From Utricularia gibba (Eukaryota > Streptophyta > Magnoliopsida > Lamiales > Lentibulariaceae): a stretch of 64,000 nucleotides of DNA. Positions 49,201 to 61,373 of the stretch are shown piece after piece. Location of the stretch: assembly GCA_002189035.1 (NCBI GenBank), contig NEEC01000010.1, positions 744,001 to 808,000 of the forward strand. Reading direction: 5' to 3'. The position numbers and the translations under genes were made by a program. The notes beneath the pieces were generated by a model. That model ran no database searches, had not been told where the DNA came from, and saw only the letters and a list, made by a program, of their open reading frames with translations. Each line of letters begins with the position of its first letter. Position 1 is the stretch's first letter.

Positions 49201-50735
49201 GGATGTCATTAACAGGACAAGCTCAGAGAGTTTTCTCATTCGCCAATTATCATGTGTTGGGTATCAGTGGGAACTGGAACCTATAAAGCCAGTTGAATCC
49301 GTCATTTCTTCGGAAGTCTTGAATGCAGGTCAAGCTCTGTCATGCTTTTTCAAGCTAAAGGTCAGTATATTTATACCCCCTGCAATGTAGATTTGAATTT
49401 GATTAGAAGATGCTTTTGCGCTTGTTTTATTGTAAGCATGGTTCCCGAGATGGTGACCTTGTCTTGACAAGCTTTTAAATACCATAGTGATCCCTTAGTT
49501 CTATACTCTATACCCAGCAGATTTCATAATCTTTCTAACTGAATTTCTGAATGGTTCAGAATCACAAAATACATAGCACTAGTGAAGATGATATTCCTCT
49601 TGAAGCACGAAGAGCAACCCATGTCAGACTTGTTGATAACGATTCCATGGACTTGTTGGATACATCCACTCCGCCATTCATCTCTTTTCATTACCAGGAA
49701 AGACAGAAACAAGAGATTCAGGATCAGGTTTGTCAATATTGTGTTTTTATAGAGATTCAACTTTCGCTCTCTCTAGCATGTACTCCACTCCATATTTTTG
49801 ACCGTACTCAATAGGATTTACACAAGATACACTCTCCGTGTTAAGTATCATTCCTTGTGCTTATGAATCTCTTGCTTAGTTAGGCTGGCTCTGTTAATTA
49901 ATTGCAACGTTTGAGTTTCTAGTTATTTTCTTTTTGGAATGATACAGGACCAGGGTAAAACGGTTGATTTCATCTTGATTTCTGAGTCAAGGAATGATGG
50001 TGATGCCTTAACCGGATCAAGAGTTCACTCTCATCACACATGCCACTGCAGGTACTCACTTCTTTTGAGTGTTGCACTTGTCTGAGATCATTTCTTATCA
50101 GTCTCTGTGTTGCAGTCGCCTTTTATTTTGGTAAGCTGCCATGTGTTAACTTGTTTTTCTGCTCATGTCATGGTTTTGATCATAGAGTAACGAGTAGAAG
50201 CCCAGTTTGGTGGCTCTTAGAGGGACCACGGTTGGTGAGGCACAACTTCGCCGAGTCTTCCTGTGAAATAAAGCTGAATATGACTATTTACAACTCCTTG
50301 GAAGATGTGGTGATGGTTCGCATTGAAACCCTTGATTCTCTCCCACCACCCAACTCAGCAAGCAGTGCTGCTTCCGTATCAGGAAATGACGTCGGCTGGC
50401 ACGATACATCTCGTTTGAGTGAGATGAGAGTGACAACCGATGTTATGGGAACTCGAATAGCCAAGGCAGCCCCGCCTGAGAGTGTCCCAGCTTTCGTTTG
50501 GTCCGGATCGAGCTCCACAAAAAGAACCATTGAGCCGATGTCTTCCGCTCGTATTCCTCTTCAGATTACCGTGTTTTCCCCAGGCACATATGATCTGTCA
50601 AACTACACTTTGCACTGGAATCGTACCTCCAGTCATGGTCAGGGCAATGCGAGTGGCTCCAGTTCAGCTTCCGGTACATGCCACGGTCAACCTTATCACA
50701 TTGCCGTGCTGCCAAGAGAGCCATCCCATCTGTGA
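43299..50735 (+). CDS. TRS85: TRAPPC8/TRS85, TRAPPIII subunit
   Basis: TRAPPC8 (Trs85) is a large subunit specific to the TRAPPIII tethering complex, which activates Rab1/Ypt1-type GTPases in secretion and autophagy. About 27 exons with GT-AG junctions give roughly 1280 residues. First exons are 43299-43461, 43545-43639 and one ending at about 43899; the last runs from about 50187 to 50735. Recognisable blocks are MADPANT..GRMLL, SFSEHEAFDHPVAC, NDGAMDPKILK, ATRKGFRNQIKNLWWR, ESQIRVLGDY, ALSNYRL.STDYKLDKAWK, then the C-terminal Ig-like region ending in SPVWWLLEGP and GTYDLSNYTLHW. At the 46.1-kb exon the frame is kept by the acceptor ending at 46095 (GACAG before ATGG), not the nearer upstream AG. 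The gene looks intact. Complex membership is from family knowledge. Confidence 0.94.
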
Positions 50736-53319
50736 GTTGCCCCGTTTCTTTGCATCATTCTTTTGTGTGGACTGATCCTGAAGGCCGAAAAAAGTGCATT
50801 CAATAGGCCCTGGGAAACAGTTCATTTTGCTATCGCAGTTTACCAGTTGCAACAAAATGGGGCAGTGGATTTTGTAATACACGTCTGTCTATCCGTTGGG
50901 TTTGTTGATTTAGTGTTGTCCATAGAAACCTATGAATTGAATGAGGAAACTATATCTTATTTTATTTTTTCAATATGGTTTTTAACTCATATGGATCAGT
51001 AATGACTTAGGAACACCATTGCTTTGAAGGTATTTTGTTCACCAAATGAGTATTAAACGATGAATTTAATAAACTTGCAAATCTTCAAATCAAACAACAG
51101 CAGGATCCCTAGTTTTGAATCATATTATTTGCCGCATCTCTAGCCATTCTTTTTCAAACCCACTCACTAATCATTCAGTCCTACGGATTAAAAGCACTAA
51201 CAATCTATCCGACTAGTCTTTGGGAGCAAGTGTTGATTTTTTTCAATTTAAGGTTATCTACAAGTAGGTTTTTATAATTAATGAATAAACGTATATGCGA
51301 ATTGTGTTTGACTCAATTAAAATCATTCATTTTTATTTGAATAATGTAACGAATGAATATAAACACCATTCATGTTTGATTAATTTAACAAAAAAAACAC
51401 AAATGAAATCAATATTTAATTATATTTATTATACTAAATTATGCAATAGGGCACACTATTAGGAGGTGTTGAGGTGAAATTCTTGATTGATGCTTCTTTT
51501 TGTTAACCAAATAAAACAACTTGTACTAAGTTTGCTGGTGACCTTAAAAATTTTAGTATTGAATTGGTGTAAGGTGCATAATGTAAAACGTATCATATTA
51601 ATCAATGGCATAATCATATTTTGATTATTTTAGAAACATTTGTGACACAAAAAATTACTTTTAGTGTTGATAATCAAATTATAGATTCTTTTCATCATTT
51701 CTGGTCGATTGAAACGCATGAAATTCTACTTTGTGTGGATAATTGGTTTAGAAGAACTAATATAATAAATAAATTAAAATGTATAAATAATTTTTAATTC
51801 TTTACAATACTTTATACATTGTACAATCTTTTTTATATACATGATAATACATGAATTTTTGGTTAGAAGAATAATAGCTAATATAAATTAGTATTTTAAT
51901 ATTAATTTCAATATTTTGTAGTATTAATAGAATTTACTCCTTTACTCATCAATTTGGACTAAATCATGTCTTGAGTTGAGTTTGTTTCTCTCAGCTTAGC
52001 ACCAACATTACCCAAATGTTAAATCAAATCACACCTCAAGATGTATGATGAACCATACCTAACTTAGGAAATGAGGCAACAGCCAATTGGAAGAAAAATG
52101 ATCAGCAATCAAGGAATGGAACTTTATATCACTTGATTTCTTGGAAATTGTAGAATAGAAATATAAGTGAACATAACATTCCTATAACCCTGAAGTATCA
52201 CATTTATGCTGTTTGAATTAAAATTTAAATTATCCTGCCCTCTTTATTTTTACCTTTATAATTGATGTTCGCCCTCCATTAGTCTTAACTAAAACAAAAA
52301 TTCTCATTTGTAAATATCAAAATACATGAAATTTCATACCATAAGTATCAAACTTCTTGAATTCGACCTTGAATCACTATACACTTTCTTTAGATTTGTA
52401 GATTCATGTGCATTACAATTTTCCAAATTTTATTTGATTTAAAAATTTGGTAATTCATGACAATCAAGAATTTTTCATTCATCAATATGCAATTATTTTA
52501 TTTTATTTTAAAATACCTATGTTTATGTTGAATCAAACCATATTTTAATAACAACATTAGAGTTGTAATAATAAAACAATAAGTGTTGAAGTAATTTGAG
52601 ACATATATTTCATTTTCAAAATTGATATTGAGTTATTTTATTTGCTATATATATTATTAAAAATATGTTTAATACAAAAATTTTATATTTAAATCTTGAA
52701 TTATATAAATGTATTATATATTTTTAATTAATTTCAAACATAAATAAATATAATAATCTATAATATATGTGTTCTAAACAATTATGAACATTAAATAAAC
52801 AAATATTAACAAAATTTTTGTTTGACTAAACTAATTAAATAAATGTAAACAAATTTATCGTTTAATCAACTTCTATCCATGTCCCTTCATTTGATATAAC
52901 AGCCCTATTATTCCAATGCATATTTAAATAAAATTATTTATCCATTTTAAGAATTCATGGAAATTAATCAGTATTTTAAAAGATTAATAAATTGTGAATC
53001 AACTATATGAACGGTATTAAGACCATGATTAAATTATTCTTTTATATATATAAAAAAATTGTTCAATGTTTTCCTTACAAAAAAGAAAGTTACCAATTTG
53101 GATCATAAATCACATCGTTCTTATTGAACTATGATTTGATGGTAAATTAGTGAAATAGTATTCTGTGAATTTTTTATTTTCAAGATAATCCTATTTGGTA
53201 AATACTAGTATAATAGTCATATTTTGTGTAATTTTTTTTGCCAAATAGTAATATTTTTTAAATATCATATTTAATATAATAAAAATAATTAATTTTGATT
53301 AAAAAAACTGAAATACAAA

Positions 53320-53350
<31 letters not shown>

Positions 53351-53798
53351 CAATTATATAATATATATTTATATATATTTATATTTTATATTACTATTTT
53401 TAAATATTCTTTTTTAATTAATTTTCATTTCATAAAAATATATAATTTGCAATGAATTAGAATCTAATTCTTAACTCAAAAGTTCAATAAAAATAAAAAA
53501 TATCAATTAAGCCCGGACTTAAGAAACCACATGGATGTATTATATGTATAAATCACATCAGTGTATGCATCACGAATCATTACGACCGTGGTTTATTCAT
53601 AAGCCATTTTACACTAATGTACCCATAAAATCTGTTCGTTTATAAGAAAAATGTACATTTACACTTTTACTAGACGATCCATTGATGTTATGAATTTGTA
53701 TGCTGCGACAATGATTACGTTTTTGAATTGTACTGTAGCTGTACTCGTGATGTTTAAAAATGTAAACGGTGACTTGAAAGGGGATCGTGATTCACTAT
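50736..53798. other. AT-rich intergenic DNA between convergent genes
   Basis: Apart from the 3-prime UTRs of TRS85 and the syntaxin gene, I see no gene. A (TA)n run lies at about 53327-53350. No LTR, inverted repeat or coding remnant stood out. Confidence 0.5.
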
Positions 53799-54803
53799 TC
53801 ACTTCCTCCATGGATGAAGCGACAGCACGATAACCAAAACAATCAACAACAAGAAAGCAATCCCAAAGCAAGCCCATTTCCTAGTGCTCTTCTGGAGCTT
53901 CCTCGCCTGCTCCAGCTCCTCCGCGCCGCCCTCGACGAATGCAGTCGCCGAATTCACCTGCCTCTCAATGTCGTCGATGACCTCGCCCTGGCTCTCCACC
54001 AGAACCACCATATCCAGAAACACTTGATGCAGCTCCATCAGATTCCTCTCCATCTCTTTAATGGCATCGTGTCTCTCCCGGACCTCCATGATCGCATCCA
54101 TAACCTGCCCCCTCCCCTGCTCCCCGATGGCCTTCCGGAGAAAGGTCTCGCTCTCGCCGGTTTTGATCAGGTGATCCAGTGTCTTCTCATCTGGGTACTC
54201 GCCGGTGACGGCGTAGTATCGCCTCTGCACCGTCTCCCGGTACTCCAACCCTAACACCAATGATTTAAGAGAGACCCCCAAAAAAATAATAGGAAAAGCA
54301 TCATCACAATTCACATGGGTCCATATCAAATTGCTTCTAAAATGAGTGCAGAAAAAACAAGTACCAGCTTTGAGACGAAGGTCGTTGAAGCGGTTCATTG
54401 AGTCATGGAGCTTTTTCATCAGGCCGTTGACCACCGAAGTCCGCGTACGGTAAAAGGAGCTTCCCGGTCCGCGGCCGGGTAACTTTTGGAGGGCGGCGTT
54501 GGACCGATTCAGTGCCTCGAGTCGGAGTTTGATGGCTTTAGCTTTTTTCAAGGCTGTGGTCACGTCAGCTTCCATGCGTGATCGGAGTCTCTTCACATCC
54601 GCCCCGTTGTGGATGGTTTTGCTCTGCTCGTTGGATCTCTGGAGCCGGAGATACAGAGCCTCCAAATCGGCGAGCCCCTCCTTGACCGACTCCACATCCT
54701 CGAAAAAGGGGTCGAAGTCATCGGCTCCGGCGGAGTTGTTGATGCCTTCTACGGGATGGGAGTTTCGCGCACGACCTGAAGACTCCGACAAAAGATCGTT
54801 CAT
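53799..54803 (-). CDS. SYP1-family Qa-SNARE (SYP121/122-like syntaxin)
   Basis: Plasma-membrane syntaxins of the SYP1 group drive fusion of secretory vesicles. Two exons (54365-54803, 53799-54250) encode 296 residues. The N-terminal Habc bundle starts DPFFEDVESVKE (31-42) and includes NEQSKTIHN and RTSVVNGL.KKL. The linker has EYRETVQRRYYAVTGEYPDE. The Qa-SNARE helix runs about 204-265 (ERHDAIKEMERNL.ELHQVFLDM.VLVESQG) with the zero-layer Gln at 234. A C-terminal membrane anchor spans about 273-291. The N-terminus MNDLLS and the GESETFL block favour the SYP121/122 side, whose members act in secretion and defence; SYP124-type or KNOLLE-type identity is less likely but not excluded. The single 114-bp intron keeps phase. 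Confidence 0.92.
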   Translation of the reverse strand: MNDLLSESSGRARNSHPVEGINNSAGADDFDPFFEDVESVKEGLADLEALYLRLQRSNEQSKTIHNGADVKRLRSRMEADVTTALKKAKAIKLRLEALNRSNAALQKLPGRGPGSSFYRTRTSVVNGLMKKLHDSMNRFNDLRLKAGTCFFCTHFRSNLIWTHVNCDDAFPIIFLGVSLKSLVLGLEYRETVQRRYYAVTGEYPDEKTLDHLIKTGESETFLRKAIGEQGRGQVMDAIMEVRERHDAIKEMERNLMELHQVFLDMVVLVESQGEVIDDIERQVNSATAFVEGGAEELEQARKLQKSTRKWACFGIAFLLLIVLVIVLSLHPWRK

Positions 54804-56219
54804 TTCTTCTCAATCCCACGTCCAGGGAACGAAAGGGAAAGCGGAATGAGGTGCTTAAGTAAGAAGAGAACGAAGGTTAGAAATTTCCCAGAAACACACA
54901 TAACAACTGAAAAAGGTTAGGTTAGGGTATCATATAAATCATGTATTTTCTACTACCTGATCAGAAAACTTCGTCCACTACCAAATTTATCCTACCGAAT
55001 TAGGGTTTTTGATGAACTTTTTTTTTTAGTTGACAATATTTCAACAAAAATCCAAGATGAAATATTTAAATATATAAGAATAGATTACATATTATTAAAT
55101 AATTAATTGTATGTAATCTTTTTTAAATATAATGTATGTCTTATTGTGTATTTAGTTTTCATGTGTTTTCATCCAAACCTATCAAATACTTAATTTCAAC
55201 AGACAATATGTGTAATAAAATGGATGCACAATTCAATTATTTGTTTTTACATTCCATTTGAAGCATATTGAGATCTAAAAATTAATTTTATTATCAAATA
55301 CAAATAATTTATAATTCAAAAAGAATATAAATTTAGAATTATTTCTTTTCATTTTATTCTTAATCTCCCGTTTGAAAACTGTTTTTAAAGAAGGAGAATC
55401 ATACCCTCAATTTGACTTCTTATTCTCATTCGTACAACAACTCTTTTAACAAAAATAAAATAAAAAGAATTGAAATAAGGACTGGGTGACATGTTCTTGG
55501 AATTGGGCCTCGGCCCAGTTAACGGCCTTGTTACATGGTTCATCTTTCAGGGCCCATCACAGGATCCCAAACCCACAACAATAAACGCCCCGACCCGTTA
55601 CAAAACAAATCCCAGATCCATAGATATTAATCTATTTTAGAGTTGTCATCCAACGATGATATCTTTTATTAAGCTTTAAAAAAACATATTAATCCTAAAT
55701 TATCATATAGCTTACAAATTACGTAAGTGGCATCAGGCACCCAAATCATGGATTTTTTTCTTTTTTCGTTCATAAAACATGGTACTACTCCTCTTATTTG
55801 AATGGTATTTTAAAAATGAATTAAACTCATTTACATATGAATTTGAATTGAATATATTTTATAATAGTTTTAATGTTTTAGTTATATTTTTAAAAATTTA
55901 AAATTATTAAATGAATTAAATATATTTTTTAAAATTAATAATGAAATAAACTTATGATTTTAAAACATTAGTAGTATCATACAAATCCTAGGTGCTATTT
56001 GGTACATTAAAAGGAAAAAAAAAAAGTAAAAAGTTGCAATTATGGAGAAGGTGAGGGGTAAAAAACTAAAAAACTGGGGGAAAATAGTTACCCTTTCAGG
56101 CTTCCTCCAAGCATTTAAATGGGGCAGGTTCCGCCTCCCAGTTCAACGCAATCTCACTCGTTGATTTCGTGGCTTGCAGCTCATTCTGATTTCCCAGCAC
56201 CGGCGGCGGAACGGCAAAA
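54804..56219. other. Intergenic region between syntaxin and OFP genes
   Basis: This holds the divergent promoters of the two genes on its ends and AT-rich DNA between. GGCCC-type words occur near 55505-55570. An ATTTAAAT sequence at about 56113-56120 may serve the OFP gene as a TATA element. No gene is seen. Confidence 0.45.
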
Positions 56220-56809
56220 ATGTCCGGCAGGAGGAACTGCATTCTCGACACTCTCGCCGCGACCTTCGGATGCGGCGCCAGTTGTCGGCGGCCGAAAGTC
56301 TCGGCGGCGTTTCAGCCCCGGCCGCGGCAGCAGCAGCAGGGGAAATCGCAACCTCGTAGAAACCGGCATCACCACCACAGCAACTACAACACATCCTCCA
56401 CCTCCTGGGACAACGCCACGACCACCACGTTCTCCCCCACCGTGGACACGCCGCCGCGGTCGGAGACGGAATCCGACGTCCACAGCCTGAGAAACATTCA
56501 GGGGTTCGGCAAAATCGGGGCGGCAGCGTGGCGGTGGAGAAGGAATCGAGTGATCCGTACATCGACTTCAGGCAGTCGATGCTGCAGATGATTCTAGAAA
56601 GGGAGATTTACTCCAAGGAGGACCTGAAGGAACTCCTCAACTGTTTCTTGCAGCTGAATTCACCCTACTACCATGGAATCATCGTCCGAGCTTTCACCGA
56701 GATCTGGAACGGCGCCCACTCCGGGTACGGATACATGCCCGGACCCGGGTCGTACGGCAACCCGGCACACGATGTGCATGATATATGGGTACCACGTGGC
56801 GGCTACTAG
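56220..56809 (+). CDS. OVATE family protein (OFP6/8-like), frame broken once
   Basis: OFPs are plant-specific transcriptional regulators that interact with TALE homeodomain and TRM proteins and shape organs. The N-terminal frame (from ATG 56220) has a Cys/Arg patch (GCGASCRRPK), a Gln/His-rich stretch and the conserved SDVHSLRNIQGFGKIG lead-in. The OVATE domain (DPYIDFRQSMLQMI.ER.IYSKEDLKELL.CFL.LNSPYYH..I.RAFTEIW) is in the next frame, from about 56528 to 56725. The switch lies at GGGG 56517-56520. The span is 590 nt, and one more G would give 591 (197 codons) and join both halves. OFPs are intronless, so splicing does not explain it. Either an assembly error or a recent inactivation is possible; the high conservation favours error. 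Confidence 0.85.
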
Positions 56810-56945
56810 TTGGCAAGATTCGTCGCCCTTCCCTTCCCTTGGCCTTTCTTTCTTTTTACCCCACCCCATCCCCCCACAATAAGTCGCTGTAGTTGTTGCC
56901 ATGGTCCGACCCGACCCATGTTAGGTTCAGTTCACTAGGGATTTC

Positions 56946-56998
56946 AATTTTCACCGTATTTTTAGCCCAAGCATGCTGCTAAAAATACAGTGAAAATT
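56946..56998. other. 21-bp near-perfect stem-loop in OFP 3-prime region
   Basis: The arms 56946-56966 and 56978-56998 are complementary with a single C-A mismatch around an 11-nt loop containing AGCATGCT. It lies 137 bp past the OFP stop and so probably in the 3-prime UTR or just beyond. Confidence 0.8.
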
Positions 56999-58945
56999 TG
57001 AAAATCGTTTGCTACTTGCTAGCGCGAGTGGAGTCTTGTATGGTTATGTGGATTCCGTGTGCTGAAAACCATTCTCGTCGTCTATATGTGAAACACAATT
57101 CCTGTTCTGTCGCAGAGGCATCAAATCAATCAATCATGTTAACGGTTAGATGGCGGGCGCGTGCATAATCTCCATGGCCATGCTCGTGTGTGGTTTCAAT
57201 GATTGCTAAAAATGGCTGCACGTGTGATGAAGGTGCAAGGGTCCTGGGTTTCCTTCCATCTCTCACTAGTCACTATTATTGCTGGGGGAATCAAAACCCA
57301 GTTTAGTTTCTTTTCCCTTCTTTTTTTTTTTTTGTTGTTGTTTGGAGAGGTTTTTTGGTTAGGCAAAAACAGGGAGCGGGAGCGGGGGGAAGGACAAGAC
57401 TGGTTAATGTGTTAATGCAGCAGCATCATTGAATGGGGGGACCGCCCCTCCCGGGCTTGAAAAGTTAAGGCTGGTCCTCCAACTTGACACGTGGGTGAAT
57501 TATTACTGCCCTCATTAAAAACAAACGCCAAGTACTAATTAATTACTGCTAAATAATCTTCCTTCCTATTTTGTTTCATTTATTTGATTATTTATTCTCC
57601 CAACACGAAAAAAAAAAAAAAGAAAAAGAAAAGGGTAGTAAGTACATTGCATAAATGTGAAAATAGCAGGTGGGTGGGTGAGAATAGAAGAGGAACAATG
57701 ATGGGTGATGGATCAGTCTCCTGCACGCAGCCTCCGTTCCCTACTCTAACATTCGATGCCCTAGCTCAATCATTGTTATTTCTAAGATGCCTATTCTATT
57801 CATCTTCATACTTCAAACACATTTTTCTACACAAAAGTGGACCCGTAAACAAAAATCTTGAAAACCGAATGGGTATTCAATTTTCAATACTAAGAATGTT
57901 TCATATTTAAAAAAGGTAAAAATTATTTTTTAAATCATAATGTTTGATATATTTTTTTTATAGTAAAAAACTTTAATTTATGTAAAATCCAATAAAGAAG
58001 TTTACCAATGAACTTATTTTATGATATTCTGACCAAAAACTTACCAGAACTAACTGTTATAATTAATATTCGTACACATGATTTAGCACAATTATTAAAA
58101 ATTGTGGGAAATTATTATAAGTGACATTTAATTTCAACTAGTTTTTGATCGAAATACTATAAAATGAATTCATTTGTAAACTTTTTGATTGGATTTTACA
58201 CAAATTAAAATATTAGACTGTAAAATAAAAATGTAATCAACATTCTAACTTAATAAATAATTTTTAAATATATATAAATTTAGAATCATTTTTTATTTAA
58301 AAAAACGGCAAAATTTTTCTAGGAAATGGAACTAAATACAATCTTAAAATCTATACAATCAAGCATGAAACATGTTAATTAATTTTGAGAAACGTAAAAG
58401 TAAATAGCATATGGTAAGTTGATAAATATGTTGAAATCCGAGCAATGGGGCATCCCGGCACGACTAAGAACTCACGCTGCAACTGGAAGTAATGGCGGAA
58501 TCTTTGTCTACCCTTACTAACAAGGGGACCATTCCTATAAATGATTCATGAAGAAATGTAATCATACTCCTTTGGTAGTTTCTTCAATAACCTCTTCTCT
58601 TCTTCTTCTTCTTCTTCTTCTTATCCTTAAAGTGGTGTGGGTCGAGATTGATAATGCCATACTTTGATAATGAGAATGATGCCAATTCATAAAGCGGGGG
58701 GATGATGGCAATCATTGCAGCAGCGCACTTCCTTCAGACTCCCCCAAGACCAGGCGACGAAGAAGAGATTAGCGCAGCATCCACGCACCCCCACCCCCTT
58801 CTCGATGATGTGTGGCTGCCTTTCAAGGAATAATTTGCCGGTCGCTGCTGGCATCAGGGTTTCACGAGGAAACTTTACTTCATGTGTGAAAGAGTCCGTC
58901 CATGAGTTTCATTTCATGAATGTCGCATTTGCTGCTTCGCCTACC

Positions 58946-58983
58946 CATCCATCCATCCATCCATCCATCCATCCATTCATCCA
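58946..58983. repeat. (CATC)n microsatellite
   Basis: About nine CATC units occur, with one interruption (TTCATC) near the end. Confidence 0.9.
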
Positions 58984-61055
58984 AGGAGGGAGAGTCTGCT
59001 TTGCTTGCTTATGTAACGTATACACGTATGAATAATTGTTTTATATACAAACATTAATGAAGGTGAAGTGGAGCAGTGTGGAACCATAAATGTTACAACA
59101 TTTTCCAAGACTGAGTGTGTGACCCCGGGGCGGGGCGGGGCATGCATCTATGGATGTGGGGGCTCTTGCTATCTACCCGCCTACCTTATCCCTGGTTTAA
59201 TGCCCGCCTGACTCCCCCTGATCCACGCGGAGGGGAGTGGACGACATGACGATGGGGGTAGAATGTACTTCCTGAACATCCCATATTCCGCTTACACCCT
59301 CAGGAGAACGCATCCACCCACTGCCTCTGCGGGGCCGCAACCATCCTCACCCCCGTCGGCAAGAGGGTCAGGCCGTGCGAATGGGATGGGATTATCAATC
59401 AGCTTTTGGGTAAGGCGACATGAATTCAACTTGGATCGTGACGTTGCCCATAAGAATTACGATTCGCAGACTTTGCAACACGAGGGCCCATGTTAAAATT
59501 CAAGATCGAAGAGTAGTGCATGTAAGGTTGTGATACGACATGAAGATTCCTATTCCCAACTGCTGGAACGAGTAGGTATGCATACATACATGCATCGAAC
59601 ACATTTTATTTTACTTCACATTTATAATGGGGAATGTATATGAACCAGTTTTGTAATAGATGCTTCGTCAGGGTCAAGATTGGACCTTACCCGTCGTCGT
59701 CGTACGCATTTAAATAAAAAGTTACATGTGGCGTCTTTTTCTTCACAGAGGCAGGAGTGAGGAGCAATCATTATCTGCGTCTGGTAAGAAAAAACACAAT
59801 ACACACACCTATATACATACAGCTGCATCGGTAAGTTCCTAAGGAATACCCAGTGTGAATGATCAGCGTGGCAACAGCATCAACGGACAATGGTCGATAG
59901 TGTGGACGTACCAGGATCGTCCACGTCATCTCTTCACAGACTCTCACGCAACCCTAACGGTAAAAAAAAAGTTATGAACGAGGAGGAGGAGCACCACCCG
60001 ACTGACCGCGCTGCTGTACGACGCTAACGGTATAAGGAAGAAAATTACAGAGTTCAGGGCTGTTTTTGTTTTAACCGCAGTTAAATTGATGCAGTAAAAT
60101 AAACAAGGGATGGGGTGAAAGAGTGAAATCTGTAATTATTTCCTTGTTTTCTCCAAATAAAAAAGAATGATTTCCTTACTGGGCTGAGGCTGAGTCCATT
60201 GGCGACTTCAGTCCAGTCCACAAGCGATGAGAAAACAGGTAGCAATACAAGCACTGATTTGCATGTTACTCGGACAAGCTTTGTGGGAGACAGTTTTGTC
60301 GCAGTGGGGGGAGGGATCATGAACTTGGACCACTGACCACGCTTCGCCATGATCCCCATTCTCGTCCCTCTGGAACACACAATAATACACCTACCACCCC
60401 ATCCAGTAAGTATTCTTCCATTTCATGAAGCATGGGCCGAGCCACTTCGTTATCCCGATGGTCAAGTACCCGTTTCACTGTTCTTCCCATGGGTGGAGCA
60501 GCCTCATCCCCTTCTTTGGAAATTATTAGGTGTCCCCCGACAAGGCATGGTGGAGGGGAGGGAATATTTTTTTTCATTTGTTTGTTGCTTGGCATATGTG
60601 CATGTGCATGTGCATGTTGCTTCCTTGGAGAGATTTGTTGGGGGATTAATGCAGTGAAAATCCATCTCCAAGGCTGAGACAGGAGCAGCTGAGAGTGGAG
60701 TGGACCACCCGGGGACAGAATAATAACCCGTCGCAGAAAAAACTGGAACGGAATGAATAAGCAAAGCCTGCTCTGCTCTGCTGCTCATTGGATTTTACAT
60801 TGAATTTTCTAACAACTCCAGCATTTTGAATTCAAAGAAATATTCATGACCAGCATTTTGAATTTCGGATTTCAATTTCTTACCACGTTTACAGTACTGG
60901 GATCAGTCGAGAAAAATAAAACACGCACTGTCCAGCCAGCACAAGTTGAGTGGAATCATTGCTGTTGAGTCGGGATACCGAATAATGAAACGCTTCATTA
61001 TCCAGACATCCAAAAACAAAAACATTAAAAAAAGAAAAAAACCGTTGATAAAAAA

Positions 61056-61063
<8 letters not shown>

Positions 61064-61090
<27 letters not shown>
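61064..61090. repeat. (GA)n microsatellite after an A-run
   Basis: Thirteen GA units follow a poly-A stretch; on the minus strand this is a CT/T tract. Confidence 0.9.
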
Positions 61091-61373
61091 TTTCTGGGGG
61101 GAACGTCGAAATCAGAATGTCTTCCACCTAATGATAAACTGCATGTGATCCTGGCGTGGTCGTTGGACGTTGAGGTTTGAAAACAATGGCCGAATGGTCT
61201 TCTGGGTGCCCAGTCGAAGACCCTTCCTTGCATTTCATAACCAAAAAACAAAGATGTCTATTTTATTCTTATTTTCTGCGAGCAATAAACATTTTTTTGT
61301 ATAATAAAACATACAATCCAAAATCTATAGAAACATTTGGACATTGAGGAAGGATCTTGGTTGATGTATCTCC

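Larger units (their letters stand above)
56810..61373. other. Long intergenic region between two OFP genes
   Basis: I see no recognisable protein gene in this 4.5 kb. It holds a hairpin at 56946-56998 and several simple repeats: CTT at about 58598-58622, CATC at 58946-58983 and GA at 61064-61090. A GGGGCGGGGCGGGG stretch lies at about 59127-59140. A G-box-like ACACGTGG lies near 57487. Open frames of 90-120 codons here match nothing I know. Confidence 0.5.

Noticed and set aside
53799-54254. 155-codon plus-strand frame opposite the syntaxin
   Set aside because: It is a shadow of the syntaxin exon 2 on the minus strand, where Habc linker and SNARE motifs are intact.
59121-59142. G-quadruplex from GGGGCGGGGCGGGG
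   Set aside because: Only three G-runs are contiguous, one short of a classical quadruplex, so I did not list it as a feature.
57584-60788. Several 80-110 codon frames between the OFP genes
   Set aside because: They overlap on both strands, contain simple repeats, and show no recognisable domain or conserved start.
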